Below are positions 53,601-64,000 of a DNA stretch of 64,000 bases, one piece after another (within the stretch, counting starts at the first letter, position 1; every line of letters starts with the position of its first letter). The notes beneath the pieces are model-generated. The model was not told the origin of the DNA. It made no database searches and worked only from the letters and a program-made list of their open reading frames with translations. The stretch covers positions 9,092,815 through 9,156,814 of the forward strand of contig JAGGNK010007448.1 in assembly GCA_017590115.1 (NCBI GenBank). The letters are read 5' to 3'. Source of the DNA: Montifringilla adamsi. Its lineage: Eukaryota; Chordata; Aves; Passeriformes; Passeridae. The position numbers were made by a program, and so were the translations under genes.

Positions 53601-54072
53601 CTGAATCTGATGATAAAAGTAACAAAGCTCTAGGGACTTTGTAATAAAAATGTATTTTATTGCAAATACACTTCTGGCAGCAGTGATTAAACTGTACTGG
53701 ATGCAGAAAAAGAACTAAAGGAAATGTTAAGAAAATGAAGACAAACATTTGTATTCACTTTTACTGACAACAAAATTGGCTCTGAGCTGGGGGTCAGTGG
53801 CAGTAGACTCTGGTGAGTCATATATTTGTGTCAGAATATTCCTGAAATGACCCAGTCCTGTGTTCATCGTTTGCATGACATTATTTTTCCCATTTTCAGG
53901 GTTCCTGTGGGGCTCAGATTTCTGTAACAACCTTTGACAGGAGATTTTAAGTCTCCTTAATCTCCAAATGGGATTTGACTGGCACTCAGAGATTTTACTG
54001 GATGACCAAACCCCACAATTTTCCCTGTTGTTCCCCTGTCCATGGCAGCTGTTGTTCTTCCCTTGTCTTTTT

Positions 54073-54128
54073 ATAGAATCATAGAATCATTTAGGTTGGA
54101 AAAGACCTTCAAGATCCTCGAGTCCAAC
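54073..54128 (-). mobile_element. Truncated CR1 LINE 3' end
   Basis: The sequence starts with the repeated AGAATCATAGAATCAT terminus, followed by GGTTGGAAAAGACCTTCAAG and GAGTCCAAC. This is the reverse complement of the standard 3' end of avian CR1 elements. Only about 56 bases remain, the usual severe 5' truncation. It is non-coding and inactive. Confidence 0.75.
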
Positions 54129-54765
54129 ATGAAATGAAAGAGCTAATTGGCATTGGCGTTTTTGAAAATCTAGCATTAAGTAAAGCTGAAAGTTTAAAAA
54201 CAGGTTTGATAGAGAAACCGAGAGCCCCATGATGTGTTTCTATGGAAACTCCAGTTTAAGGTTTTATCTGATGGATTCTAAAAAGGGTACAATCTGCCTC
54301 TTTTTTGTGATTGGGTAGAAATACAGAAGAATCAGTGCTGCAAAGTGATCTTTGGAAAGATAGTTAATGAAGTGCTTCAGGATGAAAACTGCTGTATAAA
54401 TGAAAGGTGACATTTCTGTCTTAATCACTGCCTTTAATGATGAGATTTTTAGGACAGATTGCTGGAGAGAAGCTGCAGCTCAGCACTCAAAGTACTGGTG
54501 TAAGTTTCCATTCAGCTGCTGTTGCTGAAATGTTTGATTGTTTTTACTGAGTATCTGAGCATTAACTTCTTGCTTAAAGTTGGTCATAGCATGTGGGCAT
54601 TTCCTGTGCACACCTCCGGGCATTTCCAGTCCTGACTTAGCACATTTGTGACTTCCTTATTCTCTGCTGGTAAATGTCCACTCTCTCCTGCTGAGCCACA
54701 TCCCTCTAGTCCCAGAGTCCCCACAGCACTGCCAGTGGCCTCTTGGTTTCTCTGATTGTTGTGGA

Positions 54766-55005
54766 ATTCCAGAATGGTTTGGGTTGGAAGGGAACTTAAA
54801 GTCCACCAATGGACTGGACCAGGTGCCTCCAAGCCCTACCCAGCCTGGCCTTGGACACTCCCAGGGATCCAGGGGCATCTGGGCCAGGGCCTCCCCACCC
54901 TGACAGGGAAGAATTTCCTCCCATATCCCATCCAACCCTGCCCTGTGTCCATGGGAAGCCTGTCCTGTCCCTCGTGGTGCTGCAGCAGCCTTTGCACAAA
55001 CCCTG
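54766..55005 (-). mobile_element. Truncated, diverged CR1 LINE 3' segment
   Basis: AGAATGGTTTGGGTTGGAAG, then GGCCTTGGACACTCCCAGGG, GAATTTCCTCCCATATCCCA and CTGTCCCTCGT follow the order of the reverse complement of the CR1 3' region. The terminal octamer repeats are nearly lost and the copy has substitutions and small deletions, so it is old. No reverse-transcriptase coding sequence is present. Confidence 0.8.
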
Positions 55006-58000
55006 AGCCTGGGCTGTGCTAAGAGGCCAAGACTCTGCAATTCATTCATATCAGAAGTGGAACGTGCTGGTCAGAGGCGAAAGCTGTGATTCACAGAGCC
55101 CTTGTGCTCTTTCTGTCCATGCTTTTATTCACTTGATTTCACTTTCTTAATCACCACAGATCAGTTCACAGCCTTAGAATTCATTATGCACCATTCATTC
55201 ATCCTCACTTTCTACCAGATCTTTCAGTAGTTCACAGCAGAGTCTGATTCTCACTTAATCAAGTTTGAGTTCAAAAGTCAGTGGCACCTTGTGCTGGCTG
55301 TGGTTAATTCCCTCACAATTCCATGGCCATGCAAGTGACTTCATTAGCCACATAGCATGTGCTTATGTTTAGAACTGGTTGAGGCTGAGACATCATCTTT
55401 GTCTTCTAATACTGACTGTTAGAGCAAATGAAATAACTCATGCATTTTTACTCATTTTTACTCTAATTAATTCAGGAACTACTTAGACTCTTTTACAACA
55501 AGTATAGATTCACTCCTGAATTGATGCTTTAAATGGAAGAGTAATATGGAAAAGAGCAGAAATTTATTTCAAATTTAAGGAATTTTATTTCTTCCCACCT
55601 TCTCATAAAACTCAGAACTACCTGCAGTTTCTTTCCTCTTGATTTGGGTCTTCATCTTTTGTTGAACTATTTCCCACATTTGCTGCTACTTTCCTTTGGG
55701 GAAATACTGTTGCACAAGTAAAATGCGGAATATAATGTAAAGAGCACTGTTTCCAACAGCAGCTACCAGGCAACCCTAAAGTTCAGGATTTTTCATTCTG
55801 ACACGAGCGTTTGATACTGGAAATGAAATGTTTCTGCTTTGGCTCGTTTGATTTGTTCCTTTAAATAGATCAAGTGGAGTACACCAGGTGTTTGGAGCTC
55901 TAGCACAAAATAAAAGGAGAAATTAATAAGGGTTTAGATAATTTTAAAGATAGTGAGAGTGGTTTAATGGGAGAAAAATTTACTGTTTCCATTGTAGAAA
56001 ACCAAACAGAAACAGGCTGGTGCCAGCAGCTGAACAATGTAAAATAATGACTGGCTTTGTCTGTGTGAGGCTGTTCAAACCAAATGACTGAAATTATCCC
56101 AATGACGTGTTCCCAGTTGAAGAGATAAAAATGAATCCATGAGTATAGTGCATTTCTGGCCTTCATAATTCCACTCTGCTTTCACTTCTGGCTGCATTCT
56201 CCCCAGAATTTGGGATAGCAGTGCAGGGTTCTGGAGGGGTAAATTGCTGGCAGAGAGTTTGAAAAGGATTAATTATCACCATGCCAAGCTAGAAGAGATT
56301 TTTTTTCCCTTCCTTGATTTGATGTGGTTGCAGAGACCAGCAGTTGCTGCTCCAAGTGAAATCTCCAATCCCAGAGAGGTCAACTTTATTCTGCCCATTC
56401 TGCAGGTGGTTGCAGAGGAATTCACACGGATTTCAGACACGTTCTACAGATTGCTGACAAGACTGTAGTAAACAGAATCACTGATCTTAACACCCATGCT
56501 TCATTCTGAGCAGCTCAGACTCCCTGTCTTGTGACAAAAGGACACTTCCTTAGCATCCAAATCTTCCGTGTTTACTCTGTGTATTTTGGGAATTATGTCC
56601 ACACTATCAATATGGTTAACTACAAGTCCTGGCTGAGCTGAAGTTGCTACAGTCATTCCAAATATATCATGTGCAATATTCTGCAGTAGAACAGGGGAGT
56701 TACAACAAACTGTTTGTCCCCCAGGGCCAGCAGTAACATTATTTGAAAAGAAAACAGAAATGATTAAACCATTATGGCCTCTGACTCACTTTCTCCCTTG
56801 GTTGACAAGATCTGTTTGGTTAGAAGGTTTGATAAATTTGATGACTATGTTTAAATTACAAGATATGATGGTAAACTTTTTAAGAAGATATTGCTATATT
56901 TAGTAAATCTCTCTAATAAAGCACTGCTTGTAGAAGCTTTTACTCAAGCTTTCTTTAGAGCTGTCAAGACACTCTTTAGTCAGTGACTTTTATTGCTTGT
57001 CTCGATGCAGTGTTTGTTGAGCAGCTGATTATCTGATCACAGAACAGTTTCTGGTGTGCTTTGTGAAAGAAATATTTTATTTTTATTTCTACTGCTTCAG
57101 CAGGACAATTTCATATTGGGTGCATATGTTCTTGTTAGTCATAGCTAAAGTAGCTCGAGGGAGCCCCTCAAAGCTATATAGATTCTTTAAAATCTTCTGT
57201 GACAGATATATTGCTTTATGACTCCCCACTGGGCTGATTTTTGCTATTTTCTGAAACTTATTTAGTAGAAAGCCTTCTTTAGGATTACTACTGTTAATTA
57301 TTTTTCTTAAAGTAATAAGATGCCATTTTTATTTACAACATGAAAGAAGTTTGGTGTATGCATGAAACATCATAATCTGACTTCAGTGCTATTTTGGTTG
57401 AACTAGATGAATTAGAAGCAATTATTTTGTGTATAAATAATGTGGATATCCCTGAAAAGTGTGTGTGTTTTTTGTATAAAGTCTCTTTCCTTGCATTTAA
57501 CTCAAATCAGTTTCCAAACATTGGACAGAGCCTGGTGTTAGGAAGAAATCTCTAAGGAACACCCCAATCCAGCAGGTAATTGTGCAGTAATTTCAATAAC
57601 AGTAAGAGTTTATTGGCTGTCAATATAGAGGTTAAAACATTCCACATGTAGAATAAAACAATCCCTGACATCCTCTGCTCCATAAGATCCTGTGACATCT
57701 CTTTGGCCTTTGCCTTGTGTGGGTTCTGCTCATGAAGAGTTTCCCTGCGCCCAGTGAATTCCCTGCTGTGTGTCAGATGTGCCCACGGTGCTGCTGTGAG
57801 TGAGGCTCAGAGCCTGAGGTGATGTGAGATCCAGGAAATGGATGTGCCTGAGAGGAGCAGGAGAGCCCTCTGGACCCCTCCAGCTCATCTGTGCCTCACA
57901 TCCCTGGGATGGGAGATGGTACTCCAAGGATGGTTCCTCTGGCTAAGCAGCTGCTGCAGTGTGCCCCAGCGTCAATGGAACTGTTCCACTGCAGCTCACA

Positions 58001-59717
58001 GAGCGCATTAAATCTTCAAAGTGCTGCTGAATTCTCAGACCAACAGTCTGTTATTACACCATGCTGCATTTTTACTTTAATGTGCTTCTACCTCCAGGAA
58101 TGGTGCTGTAATTAAAAGTATGGTGGATGTGGTGTATGACCCTCTCAGTGCTCCGTGCTCCCAACACAAGTCCATTAATTTGCTGATTGTTTGGTTCTTA
58201 CTGATACTCCACCTGTTTTTGTTCTGTTTTGCTGCTGTCTCCAGGGAGTGGGCAATGGTGTGAATGTCTGTCCTCACACAGCAGCTGAAGATGCATTTCT
58301 TTCAAAGTCTGCAATCGATTTCCTGAGTTACTATTTTTGCTCAGTTTGTGATAGACTTGAGGTCTCGTTCCTTATTAAGTTGTTGTAGAGCTCTCTGTGA
58401 CTCTGGTTAGACTGGAATCAACACGGACAATGGGGGAAATCCCACTGCTTGCCTCTCCTTTCATCCACAGGACTGTGTCTTAATGGCTTGCAAACTTTCT
58501 TAGCTGAAGTCATCTCGCATTTGGAAGGGATTTATGTTTCTATTTCTTGCTGTATGGATTTGTCCTTTGACCTTTTCATGTAGGTTTAAAATACAATGGA
58601 AGTGCTGAACAGTCTGTCCACAGAGATGCCAGTTACACTGAAGTAATTAAAGTTGTGCCAGTGTTTCCACTATAAAATGCATTTCTCCAAGTTTTATTGC
58701 TCGGCTTCAATAGTTTGTTCTTGTAAACAAGATGTACACTCAGACAAATTGTTTTGAAATGTATTTCAAATGTCCCTTTGCAAATTTTTTGAGCCGTAAC
58801 ACAACTGGGGAGAGACCTGAGCACTTGGCTGAGTTTTGGCTTTCATAAATCACAGAGAAATGTTTTCTTTTTCCTAGTGAAATGGTGCAACTTGTACCTA
58901 ATGAGCCTCACTGCTGGTGGGGACATTAGGCTTAGCATTTGCTTCTACTGTGACTTCAGGGAAACATAAAAATGAGAAGCTATTACTGTTATGCACAGAT
59001 TAAAAATTCTACCTAGGCCTAGGTAGCTATGGGCATGACTGAATGTTTCATTTTTTCCCCCTCTTAATTTACAACAACAAAAAAACCTTTACAAGACTTT
59101 ATGGCACTAGAGGAGGTACAAAGGCTTGAAGGAGAAAAATAATGTCAGTAGGTCAGATGTTAAAAACTATAGTGCTAATGATAAATACAGCCCAATTAAA
59201 CTGAGCCACAAACTTTTCCAGCAGGTTCTATCCTGCTTTAATGGCTGGGATTTACTGCCAGCAAACTCCATCTCCTTGAGACTGATATAAATAGAGACAT
59301 AAAATGTCAAGCTTGACAAGTAGCATTTCATATAAGGAGCTGTCTTACTCATTGTGTTCTCCAGTCACAGATTGTCCTTTAATACCAAATTGTAAACCCA
59401 CCTTTTCAATCAGCTTCAAGCCAAATGTTCTCTGTTATAGTGTAACAACCTCTGCAGTAAAAAAGATTTTGGCTCTGCTGAGCAAAGAATTTGCCCTGTG
59501 CATAACACTCCCCATCTCTGGATTTCCATGTTGATTTTAAATAGAATTTATCATTATGGAGGTTTCTTCCAATTTCTCTTGCTCCTGGGTGTAATCATAA
59601 CTTTTTGGTAATGAGAAATTATTTTCTTGCTTGCAATTAAAAAAGAATAGAAATAAGATCTATGTCAGTGTAAAACCTCTCTAAAGGTTCTAGTGTAATT
59701 TAAGTGTGCACTTACAA

Positions 59718-59770
59718 GGGATAGGGTTAGGGGTTAGGGTTAGGAGTTAGGGTTACGCCTAGGTTTAGGG
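59718..59770 (+). repeat. Short interstitial telomere-like repeat (TTAGGG)n
   Basis: About seven TTAGGG-type units with variants (ATAGGG, TTAGGGG, TTAGGAG, a TTACGCC break and a final TTTAGGG) form a block of about 53 bases in otherwise unique sequence. It is too short and too diverged to be a functional telomere. Confidence 0.9.
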
Positions 59771-62700
59771 TTTTGAAAAGCACAAAGCCCAGGGCTCCAG
59801 GCACACTGCAGCTGCAAAGGGCATCCCAGGGGGAACACAAAACTGCCACAGCATGCCTTCCTTCACAGCTTTTTCCCCTAGAACCAGCCCTAGCCTAGAG
59901 TTTGAAGAATAGGGGACATCTGCAGCCTCTGTAAATACCCATAAATGTTTGGGATTATCAGAACTCTGTAGGGGGAAACCTTCCAGTCTTTACATTACGG
60001 AAAATGTGGAGAGAAATTCCATTGAAGAAATTTAATGAATTCAAATACTTATATGAAAATCAGTGTACCAATTATTGCACAAACTGAAGGAGGCAGTGAT
60101 CTTCTGTTGGATATTGGAAGTAAAAGGGAGAAACCCCTAAACAGTAGGACAAATAAGCTGTTCCTTTGGGGAATGATAAAATGCATCAATGAAGGGAGCC
60201 CAAGGCAGTACCTGACGTGGTTGAAAGGACAAACAGATGGTTTTAGGAGTAGGATGCAAGAATGGAAGTGCAGAACATTTGCACTGGAGCAGGACTGGGT
60301 GACTCGGGTGCTGTGGAAGGTTTGTTAGTGGGAATGCAGTAGAACAGAAGGTCAGGGCACAATCTGGAAACTGCAGAGTAGAGCAAGGTGAGAAAGCTGC
60401 AAAACCTGGCTCTGCCAGGGGAAACACTCAACATAATTACCATCCCAGTTTGTATTACATAACTTCAGATGATGAGGTCTGTATTTAATTTATGAATGGG
60501 ATACAATCTGGAAGGATTTGGATGTCTTCTTCGTTCAGTCACTCACGCTGAATATGTAAGTGTGCACTCACAGTGCCCTGTACCCTCAGCTGAAATGACT
60601 GCTGGTTGTTAAAAATAAATTCAAGGACAAGCAGTTGACTTCAGTTAAAAATACAAGCAATGAAGGGGTACGGCTGTGCTGGGATAGCATTTGGACTGCC
60701 ACGGCCTTGATACCTTGTTCATGATGTTATAAAGCTTCGTTGTAAGAAATTATTCAAATACTCCTTTTTTTTTTATTTCTTGAGCTTATTCTTATATACA
60801 GGTTTTGAATGGGAACATTTCCTGAGTGGTAAATTCTATTTTGCCTTTGTATCTTCTGTCTCCATCTCTGCCATCTCATAAAATGTTCATTATGTTGAGC
60901 CCAAAGTGACTGAGCTGAACTTTCATGGGATGATTTGAGCTCCACAACAAAGCCCAAGATCCAGGCACTTGCCTGAGCTCATAACTCTCAGCAAACAGTT
61001 GTAACCTCTGAGGATCTGTAGTACTCCTCTGAGTTTGCAAAGTGCTTTGAGACTTGTGGATGTAAAGCGTTGTGTAGATGTATTGTTTATCTGGTTTGTA
61101 AATATTGATGCCCAGAACTATGTTGGTATTTTTAGAATTAGGCTGTAGTGAATCAAAATGGTAATTTAGCAGTACCTGGGACTGCAGTTTGTGCTTCCTT
61201 TGGGGAACAAAGAGAAGACGCTCTAAAGATACTTCAACCTGATCCTGTATATTTGTTTGTTTTGTTTCACCCTTAGCCTCTCTTCCTCTTGGGAATTGGG
61301 ACAGTGAAGTACATTTCCGTGTTTCCTGAAGTAATTTGCTTAAAATCTCTTATACATGGTGTCAACTATGTTTGGAACTAATGAAATAGAGTACTAGGAA
61401 GTTCCTAATGTGCTTCCCTGCTTAATTTTCCTGCTTCCTCTTCAGACAGGGTCAGCTCTAAGGTCAAATCAGGTTCCTCAAAGCTCTGTCTTTTCTGGTA
61501 TTGAGATCAACCCATTTCGGAATGGTCAGGGGACAGAGTATGGGGGGAAATGAATATTTAAATGCGATTAATTTTTCGCTGTGGTGCTTCTGTTCCAGAA
61601 GGGATCCTCCCGAATCCCCCACAAGAGGGAGTTTCAGACTTTGCTATGGGGGAACAAAGGCGGCACCAAAATGCGGGAAGAGCACTGGTGCCCAAACTGC
61701 TTTCTTCAGATAATCCCACTTAAAAGGGCTTAATGCACCCATATCCATTGCCCCAGATCCCAGGCTAGGCCGGCAGAGTTGTTCCATCATTGCTCTACTT
61801 CAGCTGTGGGGTCTTGTAGGAAGAGCTGTTTCCTTGTGTCTCCGTGGCCAGTATTTAGGTGGGCTGTTGTCACTGAGCTGTACTTGTTGTTGGTCATCTG
61901 TGCAGTAAAGGTGATGGCTTTTCCTGCTGTGCAGCCCAGGAGCCTTTGGAGCACACGTGGGTGCCATTCTGTCATCCCAGGCTTGCCCTGTAGCCACTTG
62001 TAGGGAGCACTGAGGACCCTCACCCAGCGTGGGCCCTCCTGAACTTTCAGCCTGGAGGCAGATGCAGCCCCCAGCTGTTGGTCAGGTGTGTTTTCCACCC
62101 TCTGGCCAGAGGGAATCAGTCCCAAGGCTTAGCACAGTCAGAGGGAGACACAGGGATCAATATCAGATGGGTCTGTGGCCTTGAACTGATAAGCCAAGTA
62201 AATGATGCTGATTGATACTGAAAGGCTCAGCTGTGAGGAAGCCAGGAATGGGTTTGCTCTTCACCCTTTAACTGAAGCTGTTCCCCACTTCTGGGAGCTT
62301 CTAGCGTGCTCAGGAAGGTCAGAAACGTAAGGGCAGACTTTGAAAGTTATTCTGAGCAATTGACTATGAAAACAGAGCTGTTATTTATTCTCCTGCTAAA
62401 ATTATTTGTGCAGCAAGTGAGACAGAGCGCAGTTGTATCGTGCCAGCCACCTTCGCTGGTTCTCAGCTGCAAATTAAAGTAAAAAAACCTAGAGCAACTT
62501 CAGTTTAAGTGAATTTGTAAAACCTCTCCTCAGGATGAAAATAAGGAGTAAAAGCAGAAGTCTGTCTCTACAGATCTTCTCTGAAGCACCAGATCTGAAA
62601 AGGGGCCTGTATTGGTAAAAGCTAACTGCTTTTAATCTATTGTAAGGCTGCACTCTTATGAAAAACCTTCTGGCTGAATGATACATTCACTTATGTTTAA

Positions 62701-64000
62701 CCAGAAAATCCATTAGAGGCACAGAATAGATCTTCATTTCAGATTGCGTGAAAGGAAACCAAGGCTAAAACACCAAGAATATGTGGCAGAACTTTAAAAA
62801 AAAGCTAAGTTAAGGAAACAAATTTAGGAATTCATACAAGTATGAAATGATTCAAAAGCCGAAGAAAGGCTGTCATGAAAATACAATATTTCTGATGACC
62901 CATACGTTGTTCTGTAGTCCCTATTCAAATTGTCAAAGTTTTGGGAACACCACCCAGTGATTTGCTGGGACCTGTATAAGTTCTCCTGCATTCTTTTCCT
63001 GGGAGAAAATGCTGCCTTCGTGGACACATATGGGGAACAGCTCTTTCTAAGGGCCTTTCTCTAGTTCCTCTCTGGAGCTCCTGCATCATGAAGGGGGACT
63101 TGTGTCCTTAACACCTGAGCAGGCTGCACAGTTTGCTGCAAGGAGTAGCTGTGAGCTCAGGAAGATATCTGTAACAAACAACTTCTGTTTTTATATGGAG
63201 ACAAACATAATTACTTTCAGCTTAAGTGCCCTTCCTGCTTAAACTACTCACTTCATGTTGATTTAGGAGAATGGGTCTTACATGTCAAGTGCAAATGATA
63301 CTCCTTTGAGTGTCATCTTGATCTTGAGATCAAAATCATACTTCTCTTGGGTGAAAATGAGTGAGGTTTATTACAGGTTAAGTCTCACTGTTGCTACTCT
63401 TGTGTTAGTATGAGGTTCTGCTCTGTGGGAAGGAATTGGATCCTGTTCTAAATCCTCTGCATCTCCTCTGTGTTCATGCAGTGGGGTTTGTGTGCATGTT
63501 GGAAGGGATTGTCCCACCTGAAACTTTTGCTTCTCTTCTTTGGTTTCATTCAACAGCACAGCATCTTTTACTTTGTCCATCCTCACTTTTTTATAAAGGC
63601 AAATAACTTCCCATGTTTATTTGTAATATATCTATCAACAAAAATAAATGTTCTAAATGCATTTTATAAATCCTTATTTTAAAACATAAGGCAGAAGTTC
63701 CTGTGATTTTAGAGAAAAGCCAGCACAGATTTTGCGGTAAATCAGTTTGTGAGATTTGTCTAAAGCATTCTGTAACTCTGCAGTCAGTGCAACTCAACAT
63801 CTTTTCTCTTTGTTAAAGAGAAATGCTCAAATCCATTAGTTAATTCAAGCTGAATAAACTCTGTGGTGTGCCAAATACTATAAAAGGGAATATTGAATTG
63901 TTCCTTGGAATGGCCCCTAGGATCTGTCATGTCCATTCAATATTTTTTCACTAAGATGCAGATACGCTCCTGTGTCTTTATGAACCATCATAATGTGAGG

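Larger units (their letters stand above)
49260..64000. other. Gene-poor region upstream of STOM
   Basis: About 14.7 kb of mostly AT-rich sequence in which I find no exon with splice-consistent frame and family resemblance, and no RNA gene. The only recognisable items are CR1 tails at 54.1 and 54.8 kb (with a possible fragment at 50.6 kb) and a telomere-like array at 59.7 kb. Open frames reach only about 145 codons and read as random. Regulatory elements could be present but cannot be recognised from one sequence. Confidence 0.6.

Noticed and set aside
56244..56468. Plus-strand 74-codon open frame with an acceptor-like GTTGCAG near 56,333
   Set aside because: The peptide resembles no known protein and no partner exon was found.
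61787..62125. Minus-strand 112-codon open frame
   Set aside because: It has no recognised domain and no splice or poly(A) context, and competing frames exist on the plus strand. It could be an old pseudogene fragment, but I cannot support that.

Overview
The window looks like ordinary nuclear DNA from a bird. It carries three intron-split vertebrate genes with compact introns, CpG-island promoters and truncated CR1 retrotransposon tails, which are the usual avian repeat. One assembly gap (168 N) lies inside a CpG island. I cannot name the species. I found no bacterial-type operons, CRISPR arrays, rRNA, tRNA or intact mobile elements, and no recognisable new multi-gene system.

Layout. (1) About 1-11,870, minus strand: RAB14, a small Rab GTPase. 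Five coding exons and a probable non-coding first exon are present; the last roughly 68 codons and the 3' UTR lie beyond the left edge. (2) 11,450-12,420: the RAB14 CpG-island promoter, with a YY1 site, a CCAAT box, the N gap and a possible divergent plus-strand exon. (3) 12.4-17.2 kb: intergenic DNA with one small 30-bp tandem repeat. (4) 17.2-38.75 kb, plus strand: GSN (gelsolin). A CpG-island non-coding first exon ends at 17,856. A second promoter with an in-frame leader exon, probably for the secreted form, lies at 28.74-28.99 kb. Sixteen common coding exons at 30.1-38.5 kb encode a 730-residue six-domain gelsolin. (5) About 39.0-48.9 kb, minus strand: STOM (stomatin), complete in seven exons encoding 280 residues, arranged tail-to-tail with GSN. 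A GC-rich minisatellite lies in its first intron, and its CpG-island promoter reaches about 49.25 kb. (6) 49.3-64 kb: gene-poor DNA with two truncated CR1 tails and a short degenerate telomere-like repeat.

The order RAB14(-), GSN(+), STOM(-) matches what I recall of human 9q33, so this is a conserved synteny block. The three products act at membranes and the cortex: vesicle traffic (RAB14), calcium- and phosphoinositide-regulated actin severing (GSN), and a raft-associated scaffold (STOM). They share a neighbourhood, not a pathway. Exon borders were placed by hand from GT/AG signals, reading frame and remembered human protein sequences. Coding borders are reliable because every phase closes; transcription starts and poly(A) sites are estimates.
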